DNA from: Fremontodendron californicum
Taxonomy: Eukaryota; Streptophyta; Magnoliopsida; Malvales; Malvaceae
Assembly: GCA_030761205.1 (NCBI GenBank)
Contig: JAULJL010000015.1
Span: 5,122,001 to 5,186,000 of the forward strand
Direction: 5' to 3'
DNA: 64,000 nt
Positions within the stretch are counted from its first letter, which is position 1. Each line of letters opens with the position of its first letter. Below are positions 1 to 13,300 of the stretch, piece after piece. The position numbers and the translations under genes are program-made. The notes beneath the pieces were generated by a model. That model saw nothing but the letters and a program-made list of their open reading frames with translations, was not told the origin of the DNA and did not search any database.

Positions 1-1010
1 AAAAATATGTAAATAATGAGAAAATTTTAAAAATTTTAAAAAATATATTATTTAGTTAAATACATAACACATGTTTGTCCACTTCAATTCGAATTTAAAA
101 AACTTATTAACGTGTAACTCGATTCGAACTTTACATAACAATACCAAATTATGTAAAATATGAGATGAATTAAGATCCGACACGAACAAACATAGGAAAA
201 ATAATTAAAACACAATACGAAAAATAACATGAACACGACACTAATACACGAACGTGTAAAAATATACATAAAACAAATTACTAATATGTAAAAATTTATA
301 TAAATTTATAATACTTTATATAAATTATTAACGTATAAAAATTTATATTAATTTATATTAATTAAAAAAAACAAAAAAAAAATAATATGAACACGTCACG
401 AACACACAAATTTTTCTTTAAATTGAATCACTATGACAAATTATGCAAAATATGTCATGAATTGAGACATGACACGAACATACAATTTTTTTCTAAATTG
501 AATCATAATGACAAACTATGTAAAATATGAGATGAATTGAAACACGAAACGAACACAAAATAAAAAAAATAATTAAAACACAATACGAAAAATAATATGA
601 ATACGACACGAATAAATGAACTTGTAAAAATATATAAAACAAATTATAGTGTAAAAATTTTATATAAATTTATAATATTTTATATAAATTATTAACGTGT
701 AAAACTAATTATTAACGTGTAAAAATTTATATAAATTTATAATATTTTGAAAAAAAAAAAAAAAAAACTCGAACACATCATGGATACACAAAATTTTTTC
801 TAAATTGAATCGCTATGATAAACTATGCAAAATATTGAATTGAGATACGACACGAACACTACATAGAAAAAATAATTAAAACACAACATGAAAAATAACA
901 TGAATACGACACGAATATAAGAACGTGTAAAAATATACATAAAAAAAATTATTAACGTATAAAAATTTATATAAATTTATAATATTTAAAACACAAAAAA
1001 TAACATGAAT
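1..1010. repeat. Diverged AT-rich tandem repeat array
   Basis: The same word order recurs about three times: an AATTGAATCxCTATGA-like stretch, then a GACACGAAC-like stretch, then TAATTAAAACACAA, then an ATGAATACGACACGAA-like stretch, then AACGTGTAAAAAT. The TAATTAAAACACAA marker is near 200, 569 and 869, giving spacings of about 370 and 300 bp, so the copies differ by indels. No reading frame is conserved across copies. It is probably a decayed minisatellite or the tail of a larger array outside the window. Confidence 0.6.
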
Positions 1011-2191
1011 ATATAATAAAAAAATCAATTTTTTTTTCTATCTTGTCACCCCAAAAAAAAAATGAAGGTGTCCTATATTTATATATAGTATTATTGTATT
1101 AAAATACTCTACTTTTACTACATCTACACAAAAAATACTTTTATATATACTGTCCTTTTATTGACATTAATAATCTCTTTTTTCTAATTTAAATTTAGTT
1201 GACCTTGGCTTCTTTCATTGGACCATGTCTATGTTTTTAATGTTGTCACTTGTCACCTAGAGCTGCACTGGTGAAAGGGCATGTATGATGTAATGCTGTA
1301 ATTTTCATACATAATATAAGATATAGTATAGGCGGTAGTAAGTTATCAAGAGTCTGTTTCAGGTAGTAAGTTATTAAGAGTCTGTTTCAAGTAGGGATAG
1401 CAATGGAGCGGGGCGGGGCGGATATTGTTTTATCCACCTCCAATCCACTTTTGTATGGATGTTGGAAACATCCACATCCATGGATGTCGGTTTCATCCAT
1501 AACCGTTACACGGTACTCCACTCCGTTACACCCCAATTTATATTAATTATTTTTAACTTAATATTGTAAAAAATTATATTATAATTGATTCATGAATATA
1601 ATTTTAAAATATAAAAATCTTTAATATAATATATATAATACATATATACTAAAAATATAGATATAAAATATTAGTATATATATCTAATATATATTAAAAA
1701 TATAAGGAAAAATATAAAATATTTTAAAGAATAAAATAGTAATTTCAAAAGTCGGGCGGGGCAGAATAGAGCAAGCATTTACCAAAATCGCTCTGCTCCA
1801 CCCCGCTCCAAAAAAAAATCTCTTCATTCGGAGCAGATCGATGCGAAATTCATAGGTAGGATGGGATTTTGCCAATTTCAAGCAATCGAGAGATTTGCGA
1901 GAAATTTACTTTTTCCCTTCTCATTTACACTCACCACCATTCCCCGCTGTCCATTAAATACGACCCAATTGGTTACACCTCGTCTCTTCTCTCTGTTGAA
2001 GGAAAACAGTGACAGATAAAGCTGCCAAAAGATCAGATAAAAACTAAAACTACTCATCATCATCATCCATCAGTTCCTTGTCTTCTCGACTTGCGTGCAG
2101 TATTTTTTTGTGTTATTCGATTCTATTTCTATCTTTTTAAGGATTGTTTTTGGTTTTAACTTATAAGGATAATTATAATTATAAATTAGAG
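1011..2191. other. Intergenic and 5' flank of NLA-like gene, with GC-ended foldback
   Basis: A short duplication lies near 1335-1390, where an AGTAAGTTATxAAGAGTCTG-type unit appears twice. A foldback-like stretch runs from about 1390 to 1815: its left end has GGAGCGGGGCGGGGCGG and its right end has the partial complement CTCTGCTCCACCCCGCTCC, with AT-rich DNA between. About 380 bp upstream of the NLA ATG remain for promoter and leader. I see no coding capacity here. Confidence 0.5.
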
Positions 2192-4824
2192 ATGAAGTTC
2201 TGCAAGAAATATCAAGAGTACATGCAAGGACAAGAGAAGAAAATACCTGGGGTTGGTTTCAAGAAGCTTAAGAAAATATTGAAGAAGTGTAGGAGGGATT
2301 TTCAATCCAAGAAAGACGTTCATGGGGTTCTTGAAATCCAAACTTGTCCTCACCATTGCCCAGGTATATATACGTTCACACCAAAAATTGTTTCTGAAAC
2401 ATATCTGGTTTTTCTCTTTTGATAATTTTGCTGGTTAATTAAACATTCCTTTTCTGTTTTCCGGGTTCTTTTCTTTTTTGTTTTCTAAATTTGCGTTTTA
2501 TAATCCAGGAGGAGATAATGGTAGCCGGTCTTAGTTTCTTATATGTGCCTCTTTAACAAGTATATATTTGCATGTTTTCTTGTGGGTACTACTAATAACA
2601 GCTACCTTCTAACTCTTCATTTTTCTTAAAGTATTAATGTCCGACATTCATATCCGACTCATATCCGGATATAGATATGGAAATATGACCTTCTAAGAAC
2701 CTTTCAAATACATAAAAAAACTTAAAAAAAAAATTGGGCATACACATGTTGTACACATGACGTATCCGACACTCGCACCCGAATCCAAGTAACATAGCAA
2801 CTACCCATGATTTAAGCAAATACAAATTGATATATACTTTGGAATAGATGCAGCCTTGACAGTGAGATTATGAGAAAATAAACAGATTCCATGATAAAAG
2901 CACTAGAGGTGATGATTGTCATCAATCTAATTGTCTCAGCCATTTCATTTTGTGATCCAATCAGGGATGATACATCTTTATCTTTTATCTCTTCATATTT
3001 TTCATCTTTTCTTATTCCCTTCTTGATCTGATTTGGATAATATTTCTTTGTTAAATTGGTGATTTCCATAAGGGAAAGAAAAATTTGCAAATAAGAAAGG
3101 CTTTTAGGTCTGTAGTAGCAATTAATTTCTGGTCTATCTGATGTATCTATAATCTAATTTTGAACAGAAAATAAGTTGTTCCTTATGCGTGTCTATGGGG
3201 CAGCTTCTTAATTTTATTTTAACAGTTTGTTCTCATCTCTATACACTTATGATTCACTCCCATTCTAATGGAAATTAATGTCCAGTGTGTGACGGGACCT
3301 TCTTCCCTTCCCTTCTCAAGGAAATGTCTGATGTAGTAAACTGCTTCAATGATCGTGCACAGAAATTGCTTGAGCTACACCTGGCTTCTGGCTTCAGAAA
3401 GTACTTCATTTGGTTTAAAGGCAAGCTTCAAGGAAGCCATTTTGCCTTGATTCAAGAAGGGAAGGAACTGGTTAACTATGCACTGATTAATGCTATTGCA
3501 ATTCGAAAAATACTGAAGAAATATGATAAGGTATGTTTATTTCGCATGTGGAGAATCAATGTATGCTTTTATGGTAATCTGGTGTGGTGGAAAAAGATTC
3601 TGTTCTAATTCTGCTTAAGTTTTTATTTGCTTTCCAATGGAATGCAGGTTCATTACTCCAAACAAGGGCAAGCCTTCAGGTCACAAGCACAAAGTATGCA
3701 CATGGAAATCCTTCAATCACCATGGTTATGTGAGCTTATGGCTTTCCACATAAATTTGAGGGAAACCAAGGTCAAATCAGGGAAGAACCCTGCATTGTTT
3801 GAGGGCTGCTACCTCAAATTTAATGATGGCAAACCATTCCTGTCTTGTGAACTCTCTGATTCTGTCAAGCTTGATATTGACTTGACTTGCTCTATATGTT
3901 TGGTAAGTGACAAGATTTCAACTCTGATAGTCAGACACTTTGTGTACCATCCATCTATTAATCACAAAAATAATTTGCTGTCAAACAAAGTGCACTTTTA
4001 GAATGTGATTCTACAGTTTTGTAAGTAAAAGACTTGAAAATGTTTATTACTTTATCTAGAAGAAAATGAAATGTACAGAAATTTCTTATTTTATAAATAA
4101 AATTGCTAAACTTTATTTGCTGCTAGTTGGGCTTTTCACTGATATAAGACATTTCATTTTCATCCTTAATGTAACAGGATACAGTATTTGATCCAGTATC
4201 CCTCACTTGTGGGCATATATTCTGCTACATTTGCGCTTCTTCAGCTGCATCACTGACCATTGTTGATGGACTGAAAGCAGCAGAGCCAAAAGAAAAGTGT
4301 CCTTTATGTCGAGAGGTGAGTGTCTGTATGTCCCATAATTAACTTCCGCTCTAATTTTCCTTCTGTTTTTGTTCATTCTTTGGATAAATCGCTTTCCTTT
4401 TCGTAACAGAGAATTATGTATTCTATAAAAATGGATGTTATCCAATCTCATTTGTAATTTACTTTTTTTTCTGCCTTCAGGCGGGTGTTTATGAAGGTGC
4501 TGTACATTTGGATGAGCTTAGTATATTATTAAGGAGAAGGTACGATCCTATTATTTCACCATTGACCCCCTTCTTTCTTTGATCAGTTCAATGGTTTCTT
4601 AACTAGGTTTCCTGTTTCATTTTTTCAAATATATTTGTCTGTGGGAGTTAACAGTGACAAATGAATGAATATGTATCAATATGTTCGTTCTTACTCGGAT
4701 CATGCATTTTTTGAACAGCTGTTGTGAATACTGGGAGCAGCGACTTCAGACAGAAAGAGTGGAGAGAGTTCGACAGGCAAAGGAACACTGGGAATCCCAG
4801 TGTCGGGCATTCATTGGCGTTTGA
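2192..4824 (+). CDS. NLA: SPX-RING E3 ubiquitin ligase, NLA/BAH1 type
   Basis: I assembled six exons: 2192-2363, 3286-3530, 3648-3902, 4178-4315, 4481-4539 and 4719-4824. All introns are GT-AG and all phases agree, giving 324 residues, close to the family's ~335. The start MKFCKKYQEYMQGQEKK is the typical SPX N-terminus. SPX covers about residues 1-170 and includes the lysine-rich KKLKKILKKCR helix. A C3HC4 RING at about 220-269 reads CSICLDTVFDP...CGHIFCYIC...CPLCRE. In the family, SPX senses inositol pyrophosphates and the RING ubiquitinates PHT1 phosphate and NRT1.7 nitrate transporters at the plasma membrane. An in-frame upstream TTT-rich extension exists, but the SPX start fixes the ATG at 2192. 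The gene is convergent with NOP16 (583 bp apart). Intron 1 carries a dispersed repeat. I did not find a clear miR827 site in the 300 bp upstream; it may lie in a more distal leader exon. Confidence 0.93.
2634..2812 (-). repeat. Dispersed repeat in NLA intron 1 (pair of 59709-59885)
   Basis: Read on the minus strand, it opens with ATGTTACTTGGATTCGGGTG, runs through a GTGTCGGATACG-like part, a T-rich stretch, TTTTTATGTATTTG and CATATTTCCATA, and ends near GAATGTCGGACA. The same order of blocks occurs on the plus strand in the last ALG3 intron. Both copies are about 175 bp and diverged. No coding content or clear terminal inverted repeats are seen; a SINE-like or short MITE origin is possible. 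Confidence 0.6.
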
Positions 4825-5407
4825 TTATCAGTTCTTTCTTTTCCCCTGTAAATCCATATATCTTTTTATTCTTATCTGCTCGCAATTTCCAAATAATGGA
4901 AAGATTTTCTTGACATGTACTATTATCTTGGAGATGCATGAATTGTTGATTATTACCTTAACTAAAACAAGGGATTTCACATGCTGAACACTTTCAGGGG
5001 ACTACTTAGCAGCTAAAATAGGTGTTCCTGGGATCATTTTCACATTGCTTTCCAATTACCAAATTGGCACTTTTCTTTTCTTTCCTTTTTGTTATTTCTT
5101 ATTTGCGCCAACACTCAATTTGCAGGTTCACCAATTTCATCTCAAGATACATATAAATCAGATAGAATGCACTCAAAAAGTTGAGAAAACCAAAGCAGGA
5201 AAAGTTACCAATGAACTCTTCTAATGAAAATGAATCATTCTTACTTCCTTGTCAAGATGAGACTACAACAAATCCAAAATTAAAGCTGAGCGAGGCTACA
5301 GGGATCACTGCCTATCCATACAACACCGTACTATAAAGAAAAAAGGGCAAGAATAATCATTTCTTTTAAACTCTGAGAGATTGGCATGCAAAAAACTTGA
5401 GACATTC
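4825..5407. other. Convergent 3' intergenic region between NLA-like and NOP16 genes
   Basis: This AT-rich stretch should hold the 3' UTRs of both converging genes. I see no open frame related to a known family, no foldback and no repeat of note. Confidence 0.5.
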
Positions 5408-6391
5408 TCAGCTGGGTAATATCAAAGGATTTTTATCTCCAAACATATGATATCTCTTCCATAATTTCTCCAGAGTTGCAATCGAATGCTGCATCTTGTT
5501 TAGTTTTGTATCCATGAACATTGCCTGTCAAATAAAGCCTTAATTAGGAAAACTACCATCATAGGAATTACTATTAGAACTCAAAATATGAGAAAAAAAT
5601 ACCATCCAACCTGGTAGTCATCGCCATATTTCTCAATCAGCCTGCCAATATGAAGACGTTGCATAGTGGTTAGTGGCTGTAAATGTGTGCTTTTTCCATC
5701 TCTTCGCTTCTTCCCCAGCGCTGTTTTTAAGTCTATAAAGGCAAAGATTCGGCATGTTAAAACAGTCGATGGAGAAGGAAAAAGGGTAATGCAAAACTTC
5801 TGTTTTTCGCATTAGTCCTAAAAAGATGATAAAAGTTTTCCAGAAAGTGAAAGTTCTAAATTTTACCAATACATTTCTATGAAGCAATTGAGAAAAACTT
5901 ACAATTTCATAATAGTATTGAATTCATGGGTTAACTTTTTTTCATCTAAAGGAACCGTTTTTTATTTCACCCAAATACTCTCAAACCTAAATAGATCTCA
6001 AAATTGAAACGCAGAAACAATACAGAAGTGATAAGGGGCAAAACTGACCATCTTCTTCGAGATCGCTGCCGGAATCAATGGGCTCAAATTCATCGGCGGG
6101 TTGATCAGAAGGCGGAGGATGAGGGACTTGAAGGGAATCGATTTCCACGATGTGAGAAGTACGAGAACGGACGCCGAGGAAGTTAGGGTTGGAAACGACA
6201 CCGAATGACTTGTAGTTCTGGATGACGCTGGCTTTGTCGTTCCACTTGGAGTAGGCATCGTCGACCTCGACGAGTGAGCGGAGCTTCGGAGGCAGAGTGA
6301 AGGATGGCTTGAAGACATGAGGGTTTTTCCTCGGGAGACCCACTTTCACCTTCGCACGAGATTGCTTGTATTTCCTTCTCGACCTCCCCAT
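5408..6391 (-). CDS. NOP16: Ribosome biogenesis protein NOP16
   Basis: Three exons on the minus strand, 6049-6391, 5611-5732 and 5408-5524, join in phase across GT-AG introns to give 193 residues. The N-terminus MGRSRRKYKQSRAKVKVGLP is the basic Nop16 start. The middle has YKSFGVVSNPNFLGVRSRT and an acidic SGSDLEEDG stretch. The C-terminal part carries LGKKRRDGKS, LQPLTTMQRLHIGRLIEKYG and TKLNKMQHSIATLEKLWKRYH, the conserved Nop16 tail. In yeast and animals the protein is a nucleolar factor for 60S subunit assembly; the same role is inferred here. The window's ABCC gene follows on the same strand about 0.9 kb upstream. Nothing suggests loss of function. Confidence 0.92.
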
Positions 6392-7308
6392 CGAATGGCT
6401 ATTGCTTCTTTCTTTCTCGGAATTGTTGGCTAGGGTTTTTGCAGGGGTTTTTATTGTGTTTCATTTTCAACTTGTGAGGTGATCCAAAACGATGCCGTTT
6501 CACGCGGGGTTAACGATGGAGTTCTTAGTTCGGGCTCACGCTAATCTTAAATGGAGTTGGGCTCGTTAAAGTTGAAAAGATAGAGGCCCTTAATTATCAA
6601 TATATAATTCTGCTTTATTTTTATTTATTTTTTCCTATCATCAGAATAAATCAATAAAGTAGAATTACTATAAAGTTCATTATAATTATTAATTCCAGTA
6701 CAAAAGTGATCACAGCATATATATAATGAAAAAGAGAGATTCAAATCTCAAATCTATTGAATATCATTTTTTAAAAGTGATTGCATAAAATCAATTGAAT
6801 TTATCGTAGATTTTGTATAATATTATAAAAATTAACTTTAGCAAAAAATATATATTATTATAATTAATTTGTAAATGAATCTTGCTATAAAGTTCATTTT
6901 TAAATGAAATGGGGAAAGCAACCAAGCAAATACTTCAAAGTTTTAGTTTGGTAATATTTTCATAAGGTCATATATTAATTCACTGACCAAAGTTTTAGAT
7001 CAATAATCTAATATAGAGAAATCCATGAAAAAAAAAAGAGGAAGAAAAAGTACCATACTAAAGAAGAACATGCTTATATTGCTACCCTAAGAGATAGATT
7101 ACATCTTGTTAAATCTTGATTGTAAATAGAGCATTCTCCAAATTGTAGCTGAAGGTATGCTAAGCTTAATTAGCAGTAGATAAGAAAAAGTACAGCACTT
7201 AAGGGGAAAGGGTTCATTTTATTTTTGGTACATAAAAAATATATTGTGATCCAATGAATTTGGCAACCGGCAATCTTTAGTAGAAAGTCCTCCAGCAGTA
7301 GTCTTTGA
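6392..7308. other. Intergenic: NOP16 5' flank and ABCC 3' flank
   Basis: The first 150 bp next to the NOP16 ATG are less AT-rich and likely hold its promoter and leader. The rest is AT-rich and should include the ABCC 3' UTR. No additional gene or clear repeat is visible. Confidence 0.45.
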
Positions 7309-10300
7309 TTATAGTCCAGAAGAGCGGTTGGCGTATTCTTGAACCAATCCTGCAAAAAGTGTTGGCCTCGCAAGCAAGCGTGATGGTTTGTCAAATTCTT
7401 TTGCCCTTCCTGTGTTGTTAAAAAGAGAAGAAAAAAAAAAAAAAAAACAGGTGCATTAGCTGTAAAATTCATGTGACAAACTGTAGCCATGAATGCTTGA
7501 ATTGAAGTTTTGGGCATGAGCCATGGGGTCATGCTAATGACTCTGTGGGTGAAAAAGGTTAACAGAAAGAAGCACCCACCTGCATCGACGACTAAAACCC
7601 TATCACAGTCCATGACTGTGGGTATTCTGTGAGCAATGCTGATAATTGTGCAGGCTTCAAAGTCTTCTCTGATGATCTTTTGGATTACGGCATCAGTTTG
7701 TGAATCAACAGATGCAGTTGCCTCGTCCATGAACAAAAGCCTGCTGTGCTTAAGCATAACCCTTCCCAAACACAGAAGCTGCCTCTGTCCCACGCTCCAA
7801 TTATCGCCATTGTCAGCCACTGAAAACTCAAAAGGGTTTTGGTAATTCTCAGGCAGTACTATTTCAGTTAATAGACTCGGAATAAGTTGAGAGTCACTTA
7901 CCTAAAGAATCGAGTTTATCAGGTTTTGAAGCAATCACATCTTTAAGTTGGCAGCGCTCAAGGCTCTGCAAAAATAATAAACTTCTAGTGGGAAGGAAAA
8001 AAAATGTACAAATAGCATGTGGGTGAGGGGAAACAAGAAAGAAAAATTGGAATAACAATTATCCAAAAGAAAGAAAGAAAGAAATGTTTGATGTTTGGCA
8101 TCCATATAACTGACCCCACATGGCAGAAAATGGTTCATATAGTTGTTGGTTAATAACATGTTTACCTTCCATATCTCTTCATCTGAAAACTGTTCTATCG
8201 GATCAATATTGCTTCTCACAGTTCCTTCAAAAAGGACAGGTTCTTGAGGGATGATCCCAAAGCGTGACCTAAGATCATGCAGTCCTAGCATGCAGATATC
8301 TATACCATCAATAATTATTTTCCCTCCTGTTGGCTCAACCAGTCTAAACAAAACTTGGATTAAAGTTGACTTCCCACTCCCTGTCCGACCAACAACACCA
8401 ATCTTTTCACCCCCATTAATGTTCAGAGAAATGCCTTTAAGTACAAGAGGAGTGCTTGGACGGTATCTAACCTGTTAGCCAAAATCCAAAATATTGTATA
8501 TTAATCAACTCCAGTAAAGCAGGCAGTGTGTAAGAAGTTATAGCCAGAATAGTCTAAAGAACCAGTTACCTGCAGGTTTTTGAGCTCAACATTGCCATGA
8601 GCAGGCCAATTTGGAGGGGGACGACGGTCTTCAATATGCCATGCTGCTTCTGGCTGAATACTTGAAAATTGCTTTATTCTTTCAACAGAAACCATCTTAT
8701 TTTCCACAAAGCAGCTCAAATATATGGCCCAGAACAACACACCGTTGAGGGACAACCCATATGAGAGAGATAACCCGACAGTTTCTGCATTATGCAAAAT
8801 AATAAGTCAAGTTTCTTCAATCATTATTGTAAAAGATCTTAGATGGCACTAGATACCATCATTTACAGATAAGCCTCCATTAAAATGAGGTCTGACCTAA
8901 CTAGAAACTTTAATTCTTGATTTCACTAGGCCAATGAACCATATGTTACACATGACAATATTGATTGCACAAATATATTTAAACCAGATATCATCATACA
9001 ATAAACAGTTTAAATTATCCCCTGAATAATGAGTATCAAAATTACCATCTTTTGCCGGCCTTCAGCTCAGCCAGGCACACAATATCATCAAATGATCACA
9101 AAGCAAGTGCTTCAGATGGTAAAAAACCAAAAGATTTGTTGTATAAAAGTGGCATGACAGTGTGCATTCAACTGCTTTACTATACAGCGTGGTATCAGGA
9201 CCATGACATATTTAAGTGATCAAATGCTTTGTGTTTTCACATGGAAATCATTTAAGGGATGTGGTCTGTGGAACAAAGATTGTAGCATACAATTACCTGG
9301 GCTGACTATGCTGCTTGGTAACAAGATCATAAACATGGTAGAAAGGCAGAGGACTACACTCCCAATAAGTTCCAAACGGAAGCCCAACCACTCATTGGAT
9401 CCATTGTTGTGGAAATCCATGCGTAAACTGGAATTAACTCTGAGAATATTTTCCTGACAAAAACTATCCTGCTTTTGGAATGCACGGATTGTCATAACTC
9501 CAGAGATGCTTTCTGAAAAGTGATGAATGACAGGAGCTTTAGTAATTGAGTCCAGGCGAGTTAATTCACGAGACGATGCAAGGTAGTATCCCTGCAATTC
9601 AAGAGAAACGAATATCATCAAATCGACCTTCTGTAATCTCTCTTGTGATGCAGAAATTAGGTTTTCAACCCCATTAATTCCCACTATGACATAAGCTGAT
9701 AAATGAACTGCTGTTCCAGATATAAAGAAAGACCCATACCCGATACCAGTAATTCAGCCAACCAAGAGGAATTATCAAGAATATTGTGGGCCAAGCATAT
9801 TGACATGTGATTATGAAGATACTGAGCAGTGTAATGTACATAGCAATGGTAATCCCCATGATGAATGGGACGAAGATATCAACGTTGGTCTGATCAGTTG
9901 ATGCCTGTTGATTATAAAAAAAGGAATCTGTCAGTCCTAAGATACCATGATATTCTGATCACTTGTTTCTTGGACCTATGACTCCAATTGTTTCTTTTCA
10001 CTTTCATTTTTTGGGCAATAATATAAAAAAGACAGATATACAGATATGCTGTCAAGACAAAGTGCCAAAATTCACTCTTTGAAAACTTACCCGGCTTAAA
10101 ATTCTTCCTGAAGGTGTGGTATCAAAAAAGGACATAGGGGCATGCAAGATGCTTTGAAGAATTTGGCTGAAAAAGATTTGGGCTGTCTTGAGCCCCATAA
10201 GTGTAACGAAAAAGGCTCTGAACACTATCAACACAACAGACACAGCTGCTATGATGGCATAAACAGATATAAATACTGAAGGGTTGAATGAAATAGCACG

Positions 10301-13300
10301 TTCGGCTGAAGTTTCATATGACAGCCAATAATCACCAGCCATTAGAGAAGCTTGCCATGTCAGAGATAATAACGAAACTGCGGCCACACCCCACCAGCCA
10401 AAAGCCTCAGTGCAGTACATTTTGTACACATTCAGGCTGACTTTACCAGTTTCCCTCTCTTCATCTTTGATTAGCCTAGAATCCCCCTTATCAGATTTTG
10501 GATGGTCTTGAGACTTATTCTCATCATTTGCTTCCCCAAGGTTGGAAACACCCTTAGGAGATTTGGATGTTTTGGGGGAATTTTCACCAGACATGGTGTT
10601 GCCTGCTTCTACAAGTTCCATGGATGTTTCATGTGCAGCTACCAGAGCTCCAAAACCCATGCCAGTGTCTAGTAGATTATTATACTTCCCTGACTGTACT
10701 ATCATCCCATCTCGCATCACCTGGAATTTACACATGAATTTTTTAGAAACGTAAATACTCTTACATGAATGCATATGCAGGCTTGTGTCTTTTCCAGGAA
10801 ACAGATAATATTTATCCTACTTACCAAGATAAGATCAACATTGTGCAAGAAGTCCACTTGATGGGTTACAAGCAAAATAGTCTTCTCTTTGAGAGCTCCT
10901 CTCACACATTCCTGCAGATAAAGCATATAAAATAAACATATCAAGGTTTCATAAGCAACTAACTTGCTTTTCTTGTAATTTTCTCACATATACATTACAC
11001 TTAAATACTCATGTTGACATATATTTTCAAGAAATAACTCCTACTTCCAAATTCTTTTATCAGATTATAACATTCAAATAAACTAATCTGAGGATATATT
11101 AGAGGACTTATCTATGGAAACCAAATTAACAGCTTCTGCATAGCGGTAATACGGAACAAATTTACGCATTCCTAAACATCAGTCAATGAAAACATGGAGT
11201 GTTTATTGACAGTAACACTTGGAAGCAGAAAAGACTACTTATATTTCAAAACAGTGACCCTTTCTCATCTACTTTGCACAATATATAAGCACGGTTATAT
11301 TGCCTTCAAATGCATTTCACAGAGTATACCATTTCTCTCAACATATTAAGACTTAAGGTTCCGCATGTTGATCTATAATTGTCGCTTGTTATCTGTTAAT
11401 GATATGTGGATTCTACTTTGACATGATAAGCTAGCTAGTGCATTTCAGACTACTTAAAAAAAACCAAGGATGGATCATTTCTTTTCAACAATTACAAAGC
11501 TTGTAATGAATCGGATAATAATGTTACCTTAAATATGTCTGTCCCTGTATGAGCATCAACAGCACTAAAGACGTCATCCAGAAGGTAGATGTCGCAATCC
11601 TGGTAAACCGCTCTTGCGAGCTGTATTCGTTGCTTCTGGCCACCACTGAGGTTAATTCCACGTTCTCCAATTTCAGTCTGATCACCAAACTCCATCATTT
11701 CCAAGTCTTTCTCCAAACAACAAACCCTAATAACTTCCCTGTATTTCTCCCCGTTCATCGGCAAACCAAATAGGATGTTCTCTTGAATTGTCCCATTCTG
11801 AATCCAAGATGTTTGAGCTACATATGCAGTTGAACCACAAAGCTTAACCTGTCATGGAAACAGCAAGAACTGTATTTAACAACCATTCGTTATTCTATTG
11901 CATTATTATGCTGATGTTATTGCATCTTAAACGATCAAGAACAGATGAAGTGGTCCCTTTAATATTTCAAGACGAATCCCAGAAGAAATTTTAAGACAAA
12001 ATGAGAAAAATGCATAAATTCACCAAGTCCCATATTAGAACTAACCTTGGTTTGGTCTAGAAGAAACTGCATATACAATCAACTATCATGAAATACAAAT
12101 ATTCACAATTGCATATATCAATGAAGGGGGTAAAGAAATTTTAATTCTCAGACTTCATACCTTTCCTGATATTTTGTGCATCTCACCAAGAATTGAAGCC
12201 AGGAGAGAAGATTTTCCAGATCCCACAGTCCCTACTATTGCAGTAAGCTCCCCTTTCTTGACCTCTAAATTTATATTTTTCAGAACCTCCTCTCCGTTTT
12301 CATCATCCCATCTAAACACCCCATTTTTAACTTCCACAGCAATTCTACCATCACAATCCTCCTGTCTCTCCACTGATGAACCTACCAATTCCTTGCTCAT
12401 CATGTAAGTATCCAATCTCCCCAATGAAATCATTGCTTGTGAAAGTGAGATCATGGACTGTGGGAAAGCCCTGATGGGCTCCTGCAAGATCTTGAAGATA
12501 GTTGTTGTTGTGAACACTACCCCTGCATCAAGTCTCACTCCTAATAAAAGTGCAGTCCCAAATGTGAGGGTTGATATCAGTAATGGTGTTGACCACATCA
12601 CTATGATATTTCCAGAGATTGAATACAAGAATTTGCTTAGCCATCCAAACTCTGTTTCACGGAAAGATTGGATTCTTTTATTGAAGTGTTCTTCCCACGC
12701 CTGGAACTTGATAACCCGCATGTAATTAAGCATCTCATTGGTTGCCTTCATTCTCATGTCACGATTCTTCATAACATTGAATTGAAATCGGTTGTTCCTT
12801 CTGGTTCCCATTACAACAAAGACAAGAACACCAAGAAGTCCAAGCACGGCTGTGACCATTGAAGCGCCAAGGTACCTGTACAAGAGCGCCAAGGCGACGG
12901 CAACTTGCAAAGGAGTTAACCAAATAGAATGGAGTTGTAACATCATATCAGAGAGCTGTTGAGCATCAACGGCCATGTAATTCACAATCTGTCCAACCCC
13001 ATGAGCCTGACGAGCAGAGCAGGTTAACCTTAACCCTTTCTTGTATAAAGAAGTGATGAGGGTGCAGCGAATGAGCATTCCGAGTTTCTGAGAGTTGAAG
13101 TTAAATTGGTGAGTGCTCAACACTTCGACGAACTTAGCAGCAAGAAGAATCAATATAAGGTAATATCCTTCATAAGGAGAGCTTCTTTTCCCCGCAGTGT
13201 AATCAACAAAACTTTGGATCAGAACAGGACCAACGTACATAACAGAAAGCCGCACGATTGCAAGGAATGCAGTGAAGGCAATTTCCTTCCAAAAGCACCT

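Noticed and set aside
1880..2191. Possible miR827 target in the NLA leader
   Set aside because: Known NLA genes can carry it in the 5' UTR, but no stretch here matches well. A loosely similar TTGTTGATGG at 4258-4267 is inside the RING exon and does not extend.
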